A stretch of DNA of 64,000 nt from AP-15 sp963775875. Lineage in GTDB: Bacteria; Pseudomonadota; Alphaproteobacteria; ATCC43930; CGMCC-115725. Location: NCBI GenBank assembly GCA_963775875.1, contig CAVZKP010000039.1:1-64000 (forward strand), read 5' to 3'. Below, piece after piece: positions 49,774-59,225 of the stretch. Under the pieces are notes generated by a model, which was given only the letters and a program-made list of their open reading frames with translations, made no database searches and had not been told where the DNA came from. Position 1 is the stretch's first letter. Every line of letters starts with the position of its first letter. Both the position numbers and the translations under genes were made by a program.

Positions 49774-52000
49774 ATGAAAAATAATCCTGGGTCGCTATGA
49801 CGCTGAGAAGCCGGCGAACTTGCCATCGCCCCGGCCGGCGCCTGGGGCCAGCGACCTGATCGACTATTGGGTCGATGCTTGGCAGCGCTCAATTCTACTG
49901 ATAGACGTGCTGCGGCAGCGCGGCAACAACAGTATCGAACACAACGCCCGCAAGGCGCCGAACGTGCTGAGCTTTGCAGCCGAACTGGTGCTTGATGGCC
50001 GCTCGCTGCCCCGGCCGGTGAATTACGGGTTGGTGCGGATCATCCCGCCTACGGGCACATCCACCGACCAGAACAAGCGACCGTTCATCGTGTTCGACCC
50101 GCGCGCCGGACACGGCCCGGGGATCGGCGGCATGAAGCACGACAGCGAGATCGGCGTCGCTCTCAAAGCTGGCCACCCTTGCTATTTCGTCGGCTTTTTG
50201 CCCGATCCAGTGCCGGGCCAGACGATCGAGGACGTGTGCGAGGCCGAGGCCAGGTTTGTCGAAGAAGTCGCCAAACGACACCCGAACGCCGAGGGCAAGC
50301 CTTGTCTGATCGGCAACTGCCAGGCCGGCTGGCAGATCATGATGATGAGCGCGGTCCACCCCAATCTGGTCGGGCCGATCATGCTCGCCGGCTCACCGCT
50401 CTCCTATTGGGCGGGTGTGCACGGCAAGAACCCGATGCGCTACCTGGGTGGCCTGCTGGGCGGGACCTGGCTGACGTCGCTGATGGGCGATCTCGGCAAC
50501 GGCATCTTCGACGGCGCCAATCTGGTCGCGAATTTCGAGTCTCTGCACCCCGACAACACCTACTGGAAGAAGATCTACAACGTTTATTCTCAGGTGGACA
50601 CCGAGCCACCACGGTTTCTCGAATTCGAAAAGTGGTGGGGCAGCCCGGTGCTGCTCAATGCCGAGGAAATGCAAACGATTGCCGATCAGCTGTTCGTCGG
50701 CAACAAACTGGCTTGCGGTGAATTGCGCAACGCCAAGGGGGTGCGCGTCGATCTGCGCAACATCAAATCGCCGATAATCGTGTTCTGCTCCTGGGGCGAC
50801 GATATCACTCCGCCGCAGCAGGCAATGCACTGGATTCTCGATCTCTACGATCATGAGGACGAGATTGTCAAAGCCGGGCAGACGATTGTCTATTGCCTGC
50901 ATCAGAGCATTGGGCATCTCGGCATCTTCGTCTCGGGAAAGGTGGCGACGAAGGAGCACGAGGAGTTTGCCAATGCGATGGACATGATCGATTTGATGCC
51001 GCCCGGGCTTTACGAGGCGGTGATCACGGGGGTCGACGAGACTGTCGAAAATCTCGATCTCGTGCAGGGAAGCTACCTTTTCAGTCTCGAGACCCGTACG
51101 CTCGACGACATCCGCAAGATCGGCGGCAACAGCGCCGAAGACGACCGCGCATTCGCGACGGTGGCTCGGGTTTCCGAAATCACTCAAGGCGTCTACAGCA
51201 CCGTGATGCGGCCGGCAGTGCGCGCGATGGTGACGCAGACGAGCGCCGAACTCATGCGCCGCAGTCATCCGAACCGCCTCCGCTTCGAGATGTTCGCCGA
51301 CGAGAACCCTTTCATGCGGCCGGTTGCGGAGTGGGCTAATACCGTGCGCGAGAACCGTCGCCCGGTGCGTTCGGATAATCCGTTCCTCGCTTGCGAACGG
51401 ATGATGTCGGACATGATCGCCAGCGGGCTTGAAATGTGGGGCAACGCGCGAGACGCTGCGACGGAGGCGTTTTTCTTCAGTAGTTACGGCTCGCCGCTGC
51501 TGCAAGCGATGGTCGGGCTGCGCGCCGACGAAACGTTGCCTAGCCGGCGCATCGCGCGGGATGTGGCGCGAGAAGCCGCCGCGAAACAAGCGGCCGCGCA
51601 TCTCGAGGAGCGGATCGATCAGGGCGGGCTGATCGAGGCGGCGGTGCGTGCCTTGATTTATGTGCGCCTGCCAGAGGGCAAGGTCGACGAGCGCGGATTT
51701 GCCGCACTGAAGCAGATCGGCGCGGAGCTGCCGGCGGCCAAGCGGGTCGGCTTCGCCCGGTTCAAGGATATTGTGAAGGAGCAGTACCTGATCCTGCTGT
51801 TGGACGCGGAGCGGGCGATTTGCGCACTTCCGAAGCTGTTGCCGGGCAATCGCCGGCAGTGCGACGAGGCGCTGGCATTGGTACGGCGGGTACTCTCCGC
51901 GCGCGGCGCGCTCCCAGAAGAGGGCCGCCGCAGGCTTGAGCGCATCGAGGCGATGTTCGCCGGTCCGCCCCCGGAGGTCGGCCGGGATAAGGCAGCATAA
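49774..52000 (+). CDS. DUF3141 protein, PHA-synthase-like alpha/beta hydrolase
   Basis: A large cytosolic alpha/beta-hydrolase-fold protein related to poly-hydroxyalkanoate synthases. The main open frame starts at TTG 49820, but ATG 49774 (MKNNPGS) behind GAGAGGATGAC fits better; a one-base slip near 49795 joins it to YDAEKPANLPSPRP. The elbow LIGNCQAGW carries a Cys nucleophile as in PhaC, with Asp in CSWGDDITPP and His in SIGHLG as the rest of a triad. The C-terminal 300 residues are helical and specific to DUF3141. It heads the cluster with pta, fabI and ackA. The reaction is unknown. Confidence 0.85.
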
Positions 52001-52024
52001 ATTGGCCCAGGAATGCGGGGATCC

Positions 52025-52978
52025 ATGAAGACCGAGGCAAACGGGCCGCGTGAACGGTATGACCGCCTGATGCGTGCAGCCCGGCAACTGCCGCCGGTAA
52101 CGACAGCGGTTGCGCACCCCTGCGATCAGATCTCGATCGAGGGGGTGGTCGAGGCGGCTCGGCTCGGGCTGATTGACCCGATCCTCGTCGGGCCTCCCGC
52201 CCGTATCCGCGATGCGGCGGCGCATGCAAAGTCCGACATCTCGAACTTTCCGCTGGTCGCGTCGGCGCACAGCCATGATTCGGCCGCCAAAGCCGTCGAG
52301 CTGGTGCGGCAGGGCAAGGTCGAAGCCTTGATGAAGGGCAGTCTGCATACCGACGAGCTGATGGGTGCGGTGGTTGCGCGCGACACCGGTATCCGCACCG
52401 CGCGGCGCATCAGCCATTGCTTTGTGATGGACGTCCCTGGCCACAGCGAGCCGCTGATCATCACCGACGCGGCGGTCAACATCGCGCCCAGTCTCGCCGA
52501 CAAGGTCGACATCGTGCAGAACGCGATCGATCTCGGCCGGGCGCTCGGATTTCCGGAGGTCCGGGTCGCGATCATGTCGGCGATGGAAACCGTCAATCCC
52601 GCCATCCCGTCGACGATCGAAGCCGCCGCGCTGTGCAAAATGGCGGAGCGCGGGCAGATCACCGGAGGGATCCTCGATGGCCCGCTCGCGCTCGATAATG
52701 CGATCAATGCCGAGGCCGCGGCGATAAAAAATATCGTCTCGCCGGTGGCCGGGCGGGCGAATGTGCTAGTGGTGCCGGATCTCGAAGCCGGCAACATGCT
52801 GGCCAAGAGCCTCTCGTTTCTCGCCGGTGCAGCCGCCGCCGGCATCGTCCTCGGCGCCCGCGTGCCGATCATCCTGACGAGCCGCGCCGACTCGGTGACG
52901 ACGCGCCTCGCCTCCTGCGCCGTTGCCAGCCTTGTCGCCGCCGCCCGGCGCCAGAGCGCTGCGGCCGCCATCCGCTAG
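52025..52978 (+). CDS. Phosphate acetyl/butyryltransferase (Pta family)
   Basis: Interconverts acyl-CoA and acyl phosphate. It consists of the PTA/PTB domain alone, 317 residues from MKTEANGPRERYDRLM. Conserved parts are HPCDQISIEGVVEAARLGLIDPILVG, VEALMKGSLHTDELM, FVMDVPGHSEPLIITDAAVNIAP and GILDGPLALDNAI. It lacks the N-terminal domains of long Pta. The acyl chain (acetyl or butyryl) cannot be decided. It precedes fabI by 16 bp, and ackA lies two genes on. Confidence 0.87.
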   Translation: MKTEANGPRERYDRLMRAARQLPPVTTAVAHPCDQISIEGVVEAARLGLIDPILVGPPARIRDAAAHAKSDISNFPLVASAHSHDSAAKAVELVRQGKVEALMKGSLHTDELMGAVVARDTGIRTARRISHCFVMDVPGHSEPLIITDAAVNIAPSLADKVDIVQNAIDLGRALGFPEVRVAIMSAMETVNPAIPSTIEAAALCKMAERGQITGGILDGPLALDNAINAEAAAIKNIVSPVAGRANVLVVPDLEAGNMLAKSLSFLAGAAAAGIVLGARVPIILTSRADSVTTRLASCAVASLVAAARRQSAAAAIR

Positions 52979-52994
52979 GCGGAGGAAAACCGCG

Positions 52995-53780
52995 ATGCCA
53001 CCCGAACTGAGGCATTCGTCGATCCTGAAGGGACAAAAGGCGTTGGTTGTCGGCGTCGCCAACGATCGCTCGATCGCCTGGGGCTGTGCGCAGGCGATGC
53101 ATCGGGCCGGCGCCGAGATCGCGATGACCTATCTGAACGACAGGGCTCGGCCCTATGTGGAACCGTTGGCCAAGGCAGTCGAGGCGCCGCTGCTGCTGCC
53201 ATTGGAGGTTCGGGAGGCGGTGCAGGCGGATGCGCTGTTCGCCGCTATCGCCGAGAAATGGGGAGGGCTCGACATTCTGGTGCATTCGATCGCCTTTGCG
53301 CCACAAGAAGCGCTTGCCGGGCGGGTCACTGATTGCCCGCGCGACGGGTTTCTGACCGCGATGGAAGTGTCGTGCTGGTCATTGCTCGATCTTACCCGTC
53401 GCGCCGAACCGCTGATGACATCCGGGGGCACGATCTTCGCCATGAGCTATCACGGCGCCAACGAGGTCATCGAGAATTACGGGATTATGGGACCGGTCAA
53501 GGCCGCACTCGAATCGGCAGTGCGTTATCTTGCAGCCGAACTCGGCCCCAAGGGCATCCGCGTGCACGCGATCAGCCCGGGCCCGCTGGCGACCCGCGCC
53601 GCTTCAGGCATCCCCGATTTCGATGCGCTGATGGAGCGGGTGGCCGAGCGTGCGCCGGCACGCCGTCTGGTGACGATCGAGGAGGTGGGTACGGCCTGTG
53701 CGTTCCTGTCCAGCTCCTACGCCAGGGCGATGACCGGCGACACGATCTATATCGATGGCGGCTATCACATCCTCGGCTAA
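52995..53780 (+). CDS. fabI: Enoyl-ACP reductase FabI
   Basis: NADH-dependent reduction of enoyl-ACP in fatty-acid synthesis; 261 residues from MPPELRHSSILKGQKALVVG, behind GGAGGAAAA. The cofactor site is GVANDRSIAWG and the active site YGIMGPVKAAL has Tyr-x6-Lys. The end GDTIYIDGGYHILG is typical. It sits between pta and ackA, so it is probably an accessory copy used when electrons must be dumped into acyl chains under low oxygen; a housekeeping copy is expected elsewhere. It is 12 bp from ackA. Confidence 0.9.
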   Translation: MPPELRHSSILKGQKALVVGVANDRSIAWGCAQAMHRAGAEIAMTYLNDRARPYVEPLAKAVEAPLLLPLEVREAVQADALFAAIAEKWGGLDILVHSIAFAPQEALAGRVTDCPRDGFLTAMEVSCWSLLDLTRRAEPLMTSGGTIFAMSYHGANEVIENYGIMGPVKAALESAVRYLAAELGPKGIRVHAISPGPLATRAASGIPDFDALMERVAERAPARRLVTIEEVGTACAFLSSSYARAMTGDTIYIDGGYHILG

Positions 53781-53792
53781 AGGATACCCAGC

Positions 53793-54974
53793 ATGAGAAA
53801 TGCGACAGAGCCGCTGATCGGGGTTATCAACGCCGGTTCTTCATCCCTAAAATTCAGCTTTTACGAGGGCGAAAACCGGCTCCTGAGCGGCCAGGTCGAC
53901 GGCATCGGGGTACTTGCCAAAGCAAGCGCCGCCGGGCCCCAGGGCGAGTCCATCGCACCGCCAGAGCTGGTCGGAAGGCCGGCAACGGCGCCAAGCGAAT
54001 TGTTGCCGGCCATCATTCCATGGGCGCGCGAACGGCTCGGCGGGCGGCAACTGGCGGCTCTCGGCCACCGCGTCGTCCATGGCGGTATGCGTTACTCGCG
54101 GCCGGCGCGGGTCACACCCGAATTGCTGGTCGAGCTCGAGGCGTTGGTACCATTGGCGCCATTGCACGAGCCACACAATTTGGCGCCGATCAAAATGGCG
54201 CTGAAGCTAAATCCTGACCTGCCGCAGGTGGCGTGCTTCGATACCGCCTTCCACCGGACCGCACCCGAAGTCGAACAGGCCTTTGCGCTGCCCTATTCCT
54301 TTTACGAGGAGGGCGTGCGACGCTACGGCTTTCATGGGCTCTCCTACGAATATATTGCCTCGATCCTGCCGCAGCGTGCGCCGGAGATTGCCGATGGCCG
54401 GGTCGTCGTGGCGCATCTCGGCAATGGTTGCTCGGCCTGCGCCCTCAAAGACGGTGTTTCGGTCGCGACAACGATGGGATTTACCGCGCTCGACGGGCTG
54501 CCAATGGGAACCCGCTGCGGCGAACTCGATGCCGGCGTAGTGCTGCACCTGATCCAGCAAAAGAGGATGGACGCGAACGAACTGGTCGATTTGCTCTATC
54601 GCCGTTCGGGTATGCTTGGTCTGTCTGGGGTTTCGTCTGATTTCCGCGAATTGCTGGCAAGCGAAGAGCCGCGCGCGCGATTTGCCGTCGATTTGTTCTG
54701 CTACCGGGTAGCTCGCCATATCGCGTCATTGGCGGCGGCGCTCGGCGGCCTCGATGGCGTCGTATTCACCGCCGGCGTCGGCGAGAACGCTGCGCCAGTG
54801 CGCGCCGCCATCTGCCGCGCCTGTGCCTGGTTAGGCGTCGAATTGGACGCGGCGGCGAACAACGAGCACCGCGAGCGGATCAGTACCCGCACGAGCCGCA
54901 CCGCCGCCTTTGTGATCAAGACCGACGAAAACCTGATGATCGCCCGCCACGCCCGCGCTCTGGTGCAACGTTGA
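53793..54974 (+). CDS. ackA: Acetate (or propionate) kinase
   Basis: Makes ATP from acyl phosphate and ADP; 393 residues and intact. The signatures are INAGSSSLKFSFYEG (phosphate 1), LGHRVVHGG, VACFDTAFHRTAP, YGFHGLSYEYIA, VAHLGNGCSACALKDG (phosphate 2), GLPMGTRCGELDAG and GVVFTAGVGENA (adenosine). The Cys in GTRCGELD is where most family members have Ser. Together with Pta, and with acetyl phosphate from the phosphoketolase, it gives substrate-level ATP. Confidence 0.93.
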   Translation: MRNATEPLIGVINAGSSSLKFSFYEGENRLLSGQVDGIGVLAKASAAGPQGESIAPPELVGRPATAPSELLPAIIPWARERLGGRQLAALGHRVVHGGMRYSRPARVTPELLVELEALVPLAPLHEPHNLAPIKMALKLNPDLPQVACFDTAFHRTAPEVEQAFALPYSFYEEGVRRYGFHGLSYEYIASILPQRAPEIADGRVVVAHLGNGCSACALKDGVSVATTMGFTALDGLPMGTRCGELDAGVVLHLIQQKRMDANELVDLLYRRSGMLGLSGVSSDFRELLASEEPRARFAVDLFCYRVARHIASLAAALGGLDGVVFTAGVGENAAPVRAAICRACAWLGVELDAAANNEHRERISTRTSRTAAFVIKTDENLMIARHARALVQR

Positions 54975-54996
54975 CTTCTGAGGGAGAGGGAAAATC

Positions 54997-55467
54997 ATGT
55001 CCGAAACTCGCAACACGGGACAGCCGCCTAGCGCCGGCATTTTCTCCGCCACTGATCTCAAACGCCGCATGGTCGAGCGCGAGGCGGCAAAAGCGGCGGA
55101 AGAATTGCGCCGAATGCAGGCGCAGGAGGAGCAGCAAAAGGCAGTCATGGCGGAATTCCAACAGCCGCCGGCGCGTTCGCCCGAACAATTGATGTCACAG
55201 GTGATGCAGCTGGTCAGCCAAGCCGCCGACCGCGGCCAGAGCGAGGTCCAGGTCTACCGGTTCCCAAACACGATGTGCACCGATCGCGGCCGCCGCATCA
55301 ACAACACCGAGCCCGATTGGCCGCAGACCCTTGAGGGCCGCCCGAAAGCCGGATACGAATTCTGGCGCGAGCACCTGCAGCCGCTCGGTTTTGGGCTAAA
55401 GGCCGAGGTTCTCGAATATCCCGGTGGCATGCCCGGTGACATCGGCTTTTTCCTGACCTGGCGCTAG
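54997..55467 (+). CDS. Conserved hypothetical protein after ackA
   Basis: 156 residues behind GAGGGAGAGGGAAAATC. The N-terminal half is a long charged helix (RRMVEREAAKAAEELRRMQAQEEQQKAV), probably a coiled coil. The C-terminal half is globular (EVQVYRFPNTMCTDRGRRINNTEPDWPQTLEGRPKAGYEFW and LEYPGGMPGDIGFFLTW). It is cytosolic, with no signal peptide. Last gene of the FNR-box cluster by spacing (22 bp from ackA). Function unknown. Confidence 0.75.
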   Translation: MSETRNTGQPPSAGIFSATDLKRRMVEREAAKAAEELRRMQAQEEQQKAVMAEFQQPPARSPEQLMSQVMQLVSQAADRGQSEVQVYRFPNTMCTDRGRRINNTEPDWPQTLEGRPKAGYEFWREHLQPLGFGLKAEVLEYPGGMPGDIGFFLTWR

Positions 55468-55570
55468 ACATCTTCTCCTAAACGTCGATGGCAGAGCTCG
55501 CTGAGCCAAACCGCCTGGGCGCCAAGCCTGTGCTTACATCGCACTCGCCGCCCCTCGGAGAAATGTCACG

Positions 55571-56698
55571 ATGGCAGATGAACCTTATCACGTCATAGAC
55601 GAACAAAAACTAGATCCCGCCGGAAGGGTGGCGGTGATCGAGCGCGGTGTTCTCGTGTTGCTTGTTGTCGGCCTCCTCATCGGGGTGCTGGCGATCGTGA
55701 AACCGTTCACGACCGCGATTCTGTTCGGCGCCACCCTCGCGACTGCGGCTTGGCCGCTTCGTCAAGCTCTGGTTCGTCGCGGGCTTGGCCGCGGAGCGGC
55801 AGCCGCACTCTTGTTGTTGTTGGCGCTCGTGCTCATCGTTCTGCCGATGCTCGTCGCCGCACCCCACCTTGTCGGCCAATTGGGCGAGGGGGTGCAGCGG
55901 GTGCAGTCATATTTCGCTGCGACGCCGCAGCGGCCGGCCTGGCTCCAGAGCCTGCCCTTGTTCGGGCGGCGCGCAGCAGCATTCTGGGACCGGGTTGTCG
56001 AGGTCAAGGGCAACCTGCGCACGCTGTTGGAGCCCTATACCGCCGATCTGGAGCAGGTGATGATCGGCGTGGCGCGGGCTCTGGCAGATAGTCTGGTCCA
56101 GGTGCTGCTATCGCTTATCGTGGCGACGATGTTCTGGACCAGCGGTGACGTGCTCGTGGCAGTGCTACACGATGTGCTCCGGCGCCTCGGCGGTCCGCTT
56201 GCGGAACGAGCGCTCGACGTCGCGGCCGGGGCGATACGCGGCGTCGCGTACGGCGTGGTCGGCACCGCAGCGATCCAGGCCGGCCTCCTCACGCTCGGCC
56301 TCGCCGTCGCTGGCGTTCCGGGATCAGCGATGCTCGGCTTTGTTGCCCTGTTGCTGGCGATTAGCCAAATCGGCGGCCCACTGCTCGTTGTGATCTGGGG
56401 TGGAGCAGCCTGGTGGCTGTTCGCGCAGGATCAAGCGGCTTGGGGCGTGTTTATGATTGTTTGGGGGCTGTTCGTCAGCATAGCCGACAATTTCATCAAG
56501 CCCTGGCTTATCGGGTTCGGCATCGAGATGCCGATGTCCCTAACCATCCTGGGTGTTTTCGGCGGCTTTATCACTTTCGGCTTTTTGGGCCTGTTCATCG
56601 GCCCGACCCTGATCGCCATTATGTTCACCTTGGTGCAGGCTTGGCGAGCCGCCGTTTCAGCGCACCCGGGCAGCAAGGTTATGAAGCCGGCCGCATAG
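55571..56698 (+). CDS. AI-2E family transporter (PerM-like)
   Basis: Eight-helix membrane protein of 375 residues. The N-terminal helices (GVLVLLVVGLLIGVLAIVKPFTTAILFG) and a soluble loop (residues about 95-160) are followed by a C-terminal bundle (GVPGSAMLGFVALLLAISQIGGPLLVVIWGG and VFGGFITFGFLGLFIGPTLIAIMF). Family members export AI-2 or indole or act as Na+/H+ antiporters; the substrate here is unknown. An intrinsic hairpin follows its stop. Confidence 0.85.
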   Translation: MADEPYHVIDEQKLDPAGRVAVIERGVLVLLVVGLLIGVLAIVKPFTTAILFGATLATAAWPLRQALVRRGLGRGAAAALLLLLALVLIVLPMLVAAPHLVGQLGEGVQRVQSYFAATPQRPAWLQSLPLFGRRAAAFWDRVVEVKGNLRTLLEPYTADLEQVMIGVARALADSLVQVLLSLIVATMFWTSGDVLVAVLHDVLRRLGGPLAERALDVAAGAIRGVAYGVVGTAAIQAGLLTLGLAVAGVPGSAMLGFVALLLAISQIGGPLLVVIWGGAAWWLFAQDQAAWGVFMIVWGLFVSIADNFIKPWLIGFGIEMPMSLTILGVFGGFITFGFLGLFIGPTLIAIMFTLVQAWRAAVSAHPGSKVMKPAA

Positions 56699-56712
56699 GT
56701 TGCGAGACCCGT

Positions 56713-56740
56713 GGCTTCGATCATCGCCGCGATCGAAGCC
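56713..56740 (+). terminator. Hairpin after the AI-2E transporter gene
   Basis: GGCTTCGATC and GATCGAAGCC are perfect 10-bp arms around an 8-base loop, 15 bp after the stop. The T-tract behind it is weak (GTGTTAATGT). It is a probable terminator isolating ppk2. Confidence 0.6.
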
Positions 56741-56741
56741 G

Positions 56742-56759
56742 TGTTAATGTGACTTAACA
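56742..56759. promoter_or_regulatory. Dyad upstream of ppk2
   Basis: TGTTAATGTGACTTAACA has perfect 6-bp arms around 6 bases, only 22 bp before the ppk2 ATG. Position and symmetry suggest an operator for a dimeric repressor; the regulator is unknown. Confidence 0.4.
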
Positions 56760-56781
56760 TTTAATTCGAAGAGTGGAACCA

Positions 56782-57591
56782 ATGCCCGATGAAAAGAACG
56801 AGGAGCTTGAAGTCGCCGGCAAGCTGAAGCGGAAGGAATATGAGCACGAGCTGGCGCGGCTTCACGTCGAGTTCGTCAAATTGCAGCAATGGGTCGTGCA
56901 TCAGGGTCTCAAGGTTTGCATAATCTTCGAAGGGCGCGACGGCGCCGGTAAGGGCGGCACGATAAAAGCGATGAGCGAACGGGTCAGTCCCCGGGTCTTT
57001 CGCGTCGTGGCGTTGCCGGCCCCGACTGAACGGGAACAGACCCAGATGTACGCTCAGCGCTATATCCCGCATCTACCGGCGGGTGGCGAGGTCGTGATCT
57101 TTGACCGCAGCTGGTACAACCGCGCCGGCGTCGAGCGCGTGATGGGGTTCTGCAGTGACGATCAGGCAAAGCGTTTCCTGCAAATAGTGCCCTTATTCGA
57201 GAAAACCGTTGTCGACTCCGGAATAATACTTCTGAAATATTGGCTAGAGGTCAGCCCCGAGGAGCAGACACGGCGACTTGAGGCCCGCATCGATGACAAC
57301 CGCAAGATCTGGAAGCTGTCTGACATGGACCTTAAATCCTACTCTCGTTGGTACGATTACTCGCGAGCGCGTGACGAAATGTTTCTCGCGTCGGATACCG
57401 CCTGGGCGCCCTGGTATGTGATCCGTTCCGATAATAAACGGCGAGCGCGGCTGAACGCGCTGAGCCATATCCTGAGCAAGATCCCATACGAGGAATTACC
57501 GCGGGAGAAGGTAAAGCTGCCCAAGCGGCAGGGAGCCGGCGATTATAAAGAGCCCGATTACCCCTTTCGCTTTATCCCTGAGGTGTTTTAG
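56782..57591 (+). CDS. ppk2: Polyphosphate kinase 2
   Basis: Transfers phosphate between polyphosphate and nucleotides, giving GTP/ATP or regenerating NTPs under stress; 269 residues from MPDEKNEELEVAGKLKRKEYE. Walker A is FEGRDGAGKGG, Walker B VVIFDRSWYNRAGVERVMGF, and the lid WKLSDMDLKSYSRWYDYSRARDEM. Single-domain length fits the short PPK2 type. It is monocistronic between a hairpin and mobile-element debris. Confidence 0.92.
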   Translation: MPDEKNEELEVAGKLKRKEYEHELARLHVEFVKLQQWVVHQGLKVCIIFEGRDGAGKGGTIKAMSERVSPRVFRVVALPAPTEREQTQMYAQRYIPHLPAGGEVVIFDRSWYNRAGVERVMGFCSDDQAKRFLQIVPLFEKTVVDSGIILLKYWLEVSPEEQTRRLEARIDDNRKIWKLSDMDLKSYSRWYDYSRARDEMFLASDTAWAPWYVIRSDNKRRARLNALSHILSKIPYEELPREKVKLPKRQGAGDYKEPDYPFRFIPEVF

Positions 57592-57599
57592 CGGGGGGC

Positions 57600-58010
57600 G
57601 GGTGAAAAAGTCAGCCTCGGGGTGTAGTCGATGCTAGGCGGCGATCGTTGCGGCGCGACAGTTTGGGCCCCTGCTCGCGAAGCCAGCCTTCCAGATCGGC
57701 AACCAGGGGGTGCGCTCAGCTCCTGGCGAACGGCCCGGCGCCGCTCGGCGCTCGCTCGCCGTTGATCGCGCGGCAAATCGGGTGGATGGTCGGTAACCGC
57801 TCGGTGAGGGCGCCGGGTCAGGCGGCGGTGCGCTGAAGGTCGGCTGGCGTCCAGTTCCGGGGCAGGAGATCGGCGATTTCCGGGCCGGGTGATCGGCGAT
57901 GCGGGCCGGCACGTCGGCGAGGTAGTGCTGCGGGTCACGGTCGTTGAGCTTGGCCGTCTCGATCAGGGAGTAGATCGCCGCGATGCGGTGGCGGCGACGG
58001 TAGTTTCGCC
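57600..58010 (-). mobile_element. Remnants of IS66-family transposase (tnpC) genes
   Basis: In different minus-strand frames, SLIETAKLNDRDPQHYLADV and ARIADHPAR (about 57985-57860) match the extreme C-terminus of IS66 TnpC. RRAVRQELSAP with, after a slip, LVADLEGWLREQGPKLSRRN (about 57750-57620) matches an internal part of a related transposase. The order is scrambled and both pieces are broken, so this is dead IS DNA that cuts off the SDR gene beside it. Confidence 0.6.
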
Positions 58011-58059
58011 GGTCATATCCTGCGCCTCAGTCTCGAACTTCTCATACGAACGCAACTTG

Positions 58060-58121
58060 CTCCGGCCGAGGCCTCGTGCCGCGCCCGTTCCGATCGCTAC
58101 TTTTCCGTTCAGCCTGCCCAT
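58060..58121 (-). pseudogene. Truncated N-terminus of an SDR oxidoreductase
   Basis: MGRLNGKVAIGTGAARGLGR is the start of a short-chain dehydrogenase, normally MGRLxGKVAIVTGAARGLGR, behind a good AAGGAGAAGG site. Homology stops after about 20 residues, where IS66 debris begins. It was probably the gene after the D-2-hydroxyacid dehydrogenase in its operon. Confidence 0.6.
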
Positions 58122-58176
58122 CAGACCTTCTCCTTGACGATCTCGCTGTCGATTCGGGGGCGCGCTGTTGGGCGCC

Positions 58177-59157
58177 TCAGACGATCTGGTTGCGCAATTG
58201 CGTTTCGCCACGCCACAGACGCCCCAGATTGTCGAGCAGGATCTCGATGACGTTGTCCTCGTAGCGCCGGGTCTCGCCCGCGGTGTGGGGCGTGATCAGC
58301 ACATGCGCCATTGCCCAAAGCGGCGAACTCGGCATCAGCGGTTCTTCCGCGGTCACGTCGAGGCCGGCGCCGGCGATGCGGTGCGCCGCCAGCGCCTCGA
58401 TCAGTGCCGCCTCGTCGGCGACCCGCCCGCGCGCCACGTTCACAAGATGGGCGGTCGGCTTCATCCGGCTGAGCGCTTCGGCATCGATCAGGTTCTCCGT
58501 CTCGGCGGTGAGCGGACAGGTGAGGGCCACGAAATCGGCCTCGGGCAAGAGCGCGTTGAGCTCGTCCATGGCGTGCACCCGATCCGCAGCACCGCGGCCC
58601 GAAATCGGATGGCGCCGCAATCCGACGACGTGCATATCGAAAGCCTTGGCCAGTTGGGCCAGTCGTCCGCCGATGTCGCCGAGGCCGACGACGAGGAGCG
58701 TCTTGCCGCCGAGTTCGTCCTCGCGTTGGGCGAGATCGCCGATCATCCCGCGCCAGACCCGCTTTCCCTGGTTGTCGCGGGCCTCCGGGAGACGACGGCT
58801 CAAGGCCAGCATCAGCGCCATCGCGTGTTCGGCGACCGCGCGAGCATTGACCCCGCGGGCACTCGATAGCCGGATGCCGCGCTTTGCCAGCTCTTGGCGC
58901 GGGAATTGGTCGGTGCCGGCGCCGATCGACTGAATGAAGCGGAGCCTCTTCGACCGATCGAGGAGCTGGTTCTGCCACAGCCCGGAGACCACCAGCACGT
59001 CGGCTTCGCCCACCCGCTTCGCCAAGGTCTCAGGATCGCGGACCGCGAAGCTGTTGATGCCGGTCTCGAGCGCCGCGAACCGCTCCTGGAGCCGATAGGC
59101 TACATGGGCAAAGCAAATGACGATGTTATCGGCAGCGGGGATCATGGCGCATGACAC
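58177..59157 (-). CDS. D-2-hydroxyacid dehydrogenase family protein
   Basis: NAD(P)-dependent reductase of 2-keto acids, 322-326 residues. The start is 59157 or an inner Met (MIPAADNIVICFAHVAYRLQERF). The Rossmann motif is VVGLGDIGGRLAQLAKAF, the catalytic Arg lies in LVNVARGRVADEAALI, Glu in DVTAEEPLMPSSPLW, and His in LITPHTAGETRRYEDN. The specificity is unknown. Its operon partner downstream (SDR) and the divergent gene upstream (VOC) are both truncated, so it survives alone among IS damage. Confidence 0.88.
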   Translation of the reverse strand: MSCAMIPAADNIVICFAHVAYRLQERFAALETGINSFAVRDPETLAKRVGEADVLVVSGLWQNQLLDRSKRLRFIQSIGAGTDQFPRQELAKRGIRLSSARGVNARAVAEHAMALMLALSRRLPEARDNQGKRVWRGMIGDLAQREDELGGKTLLVVGLGDIGGRLAQLAKAFDMHVVGLRRHPISGRGAADRVHAMDELNALLPEADFVALTCPLTAETENLIDAEALSRMKPTAHLVNVARGRVADEAALIEALAAHRIAGAGLDVTAEEPLMPSSPLWAMAHVLITPHTAGETRRYEDNVIEILLDNLGRLWRGETQLRNQIV

Positions 59158-59225
59158 TCAACAAAGCTGATGCTCCGGCCGGAGAGCCGATCGCCCCGGC
59201 CGATCTCGCAGACGAGGGAGAAACG

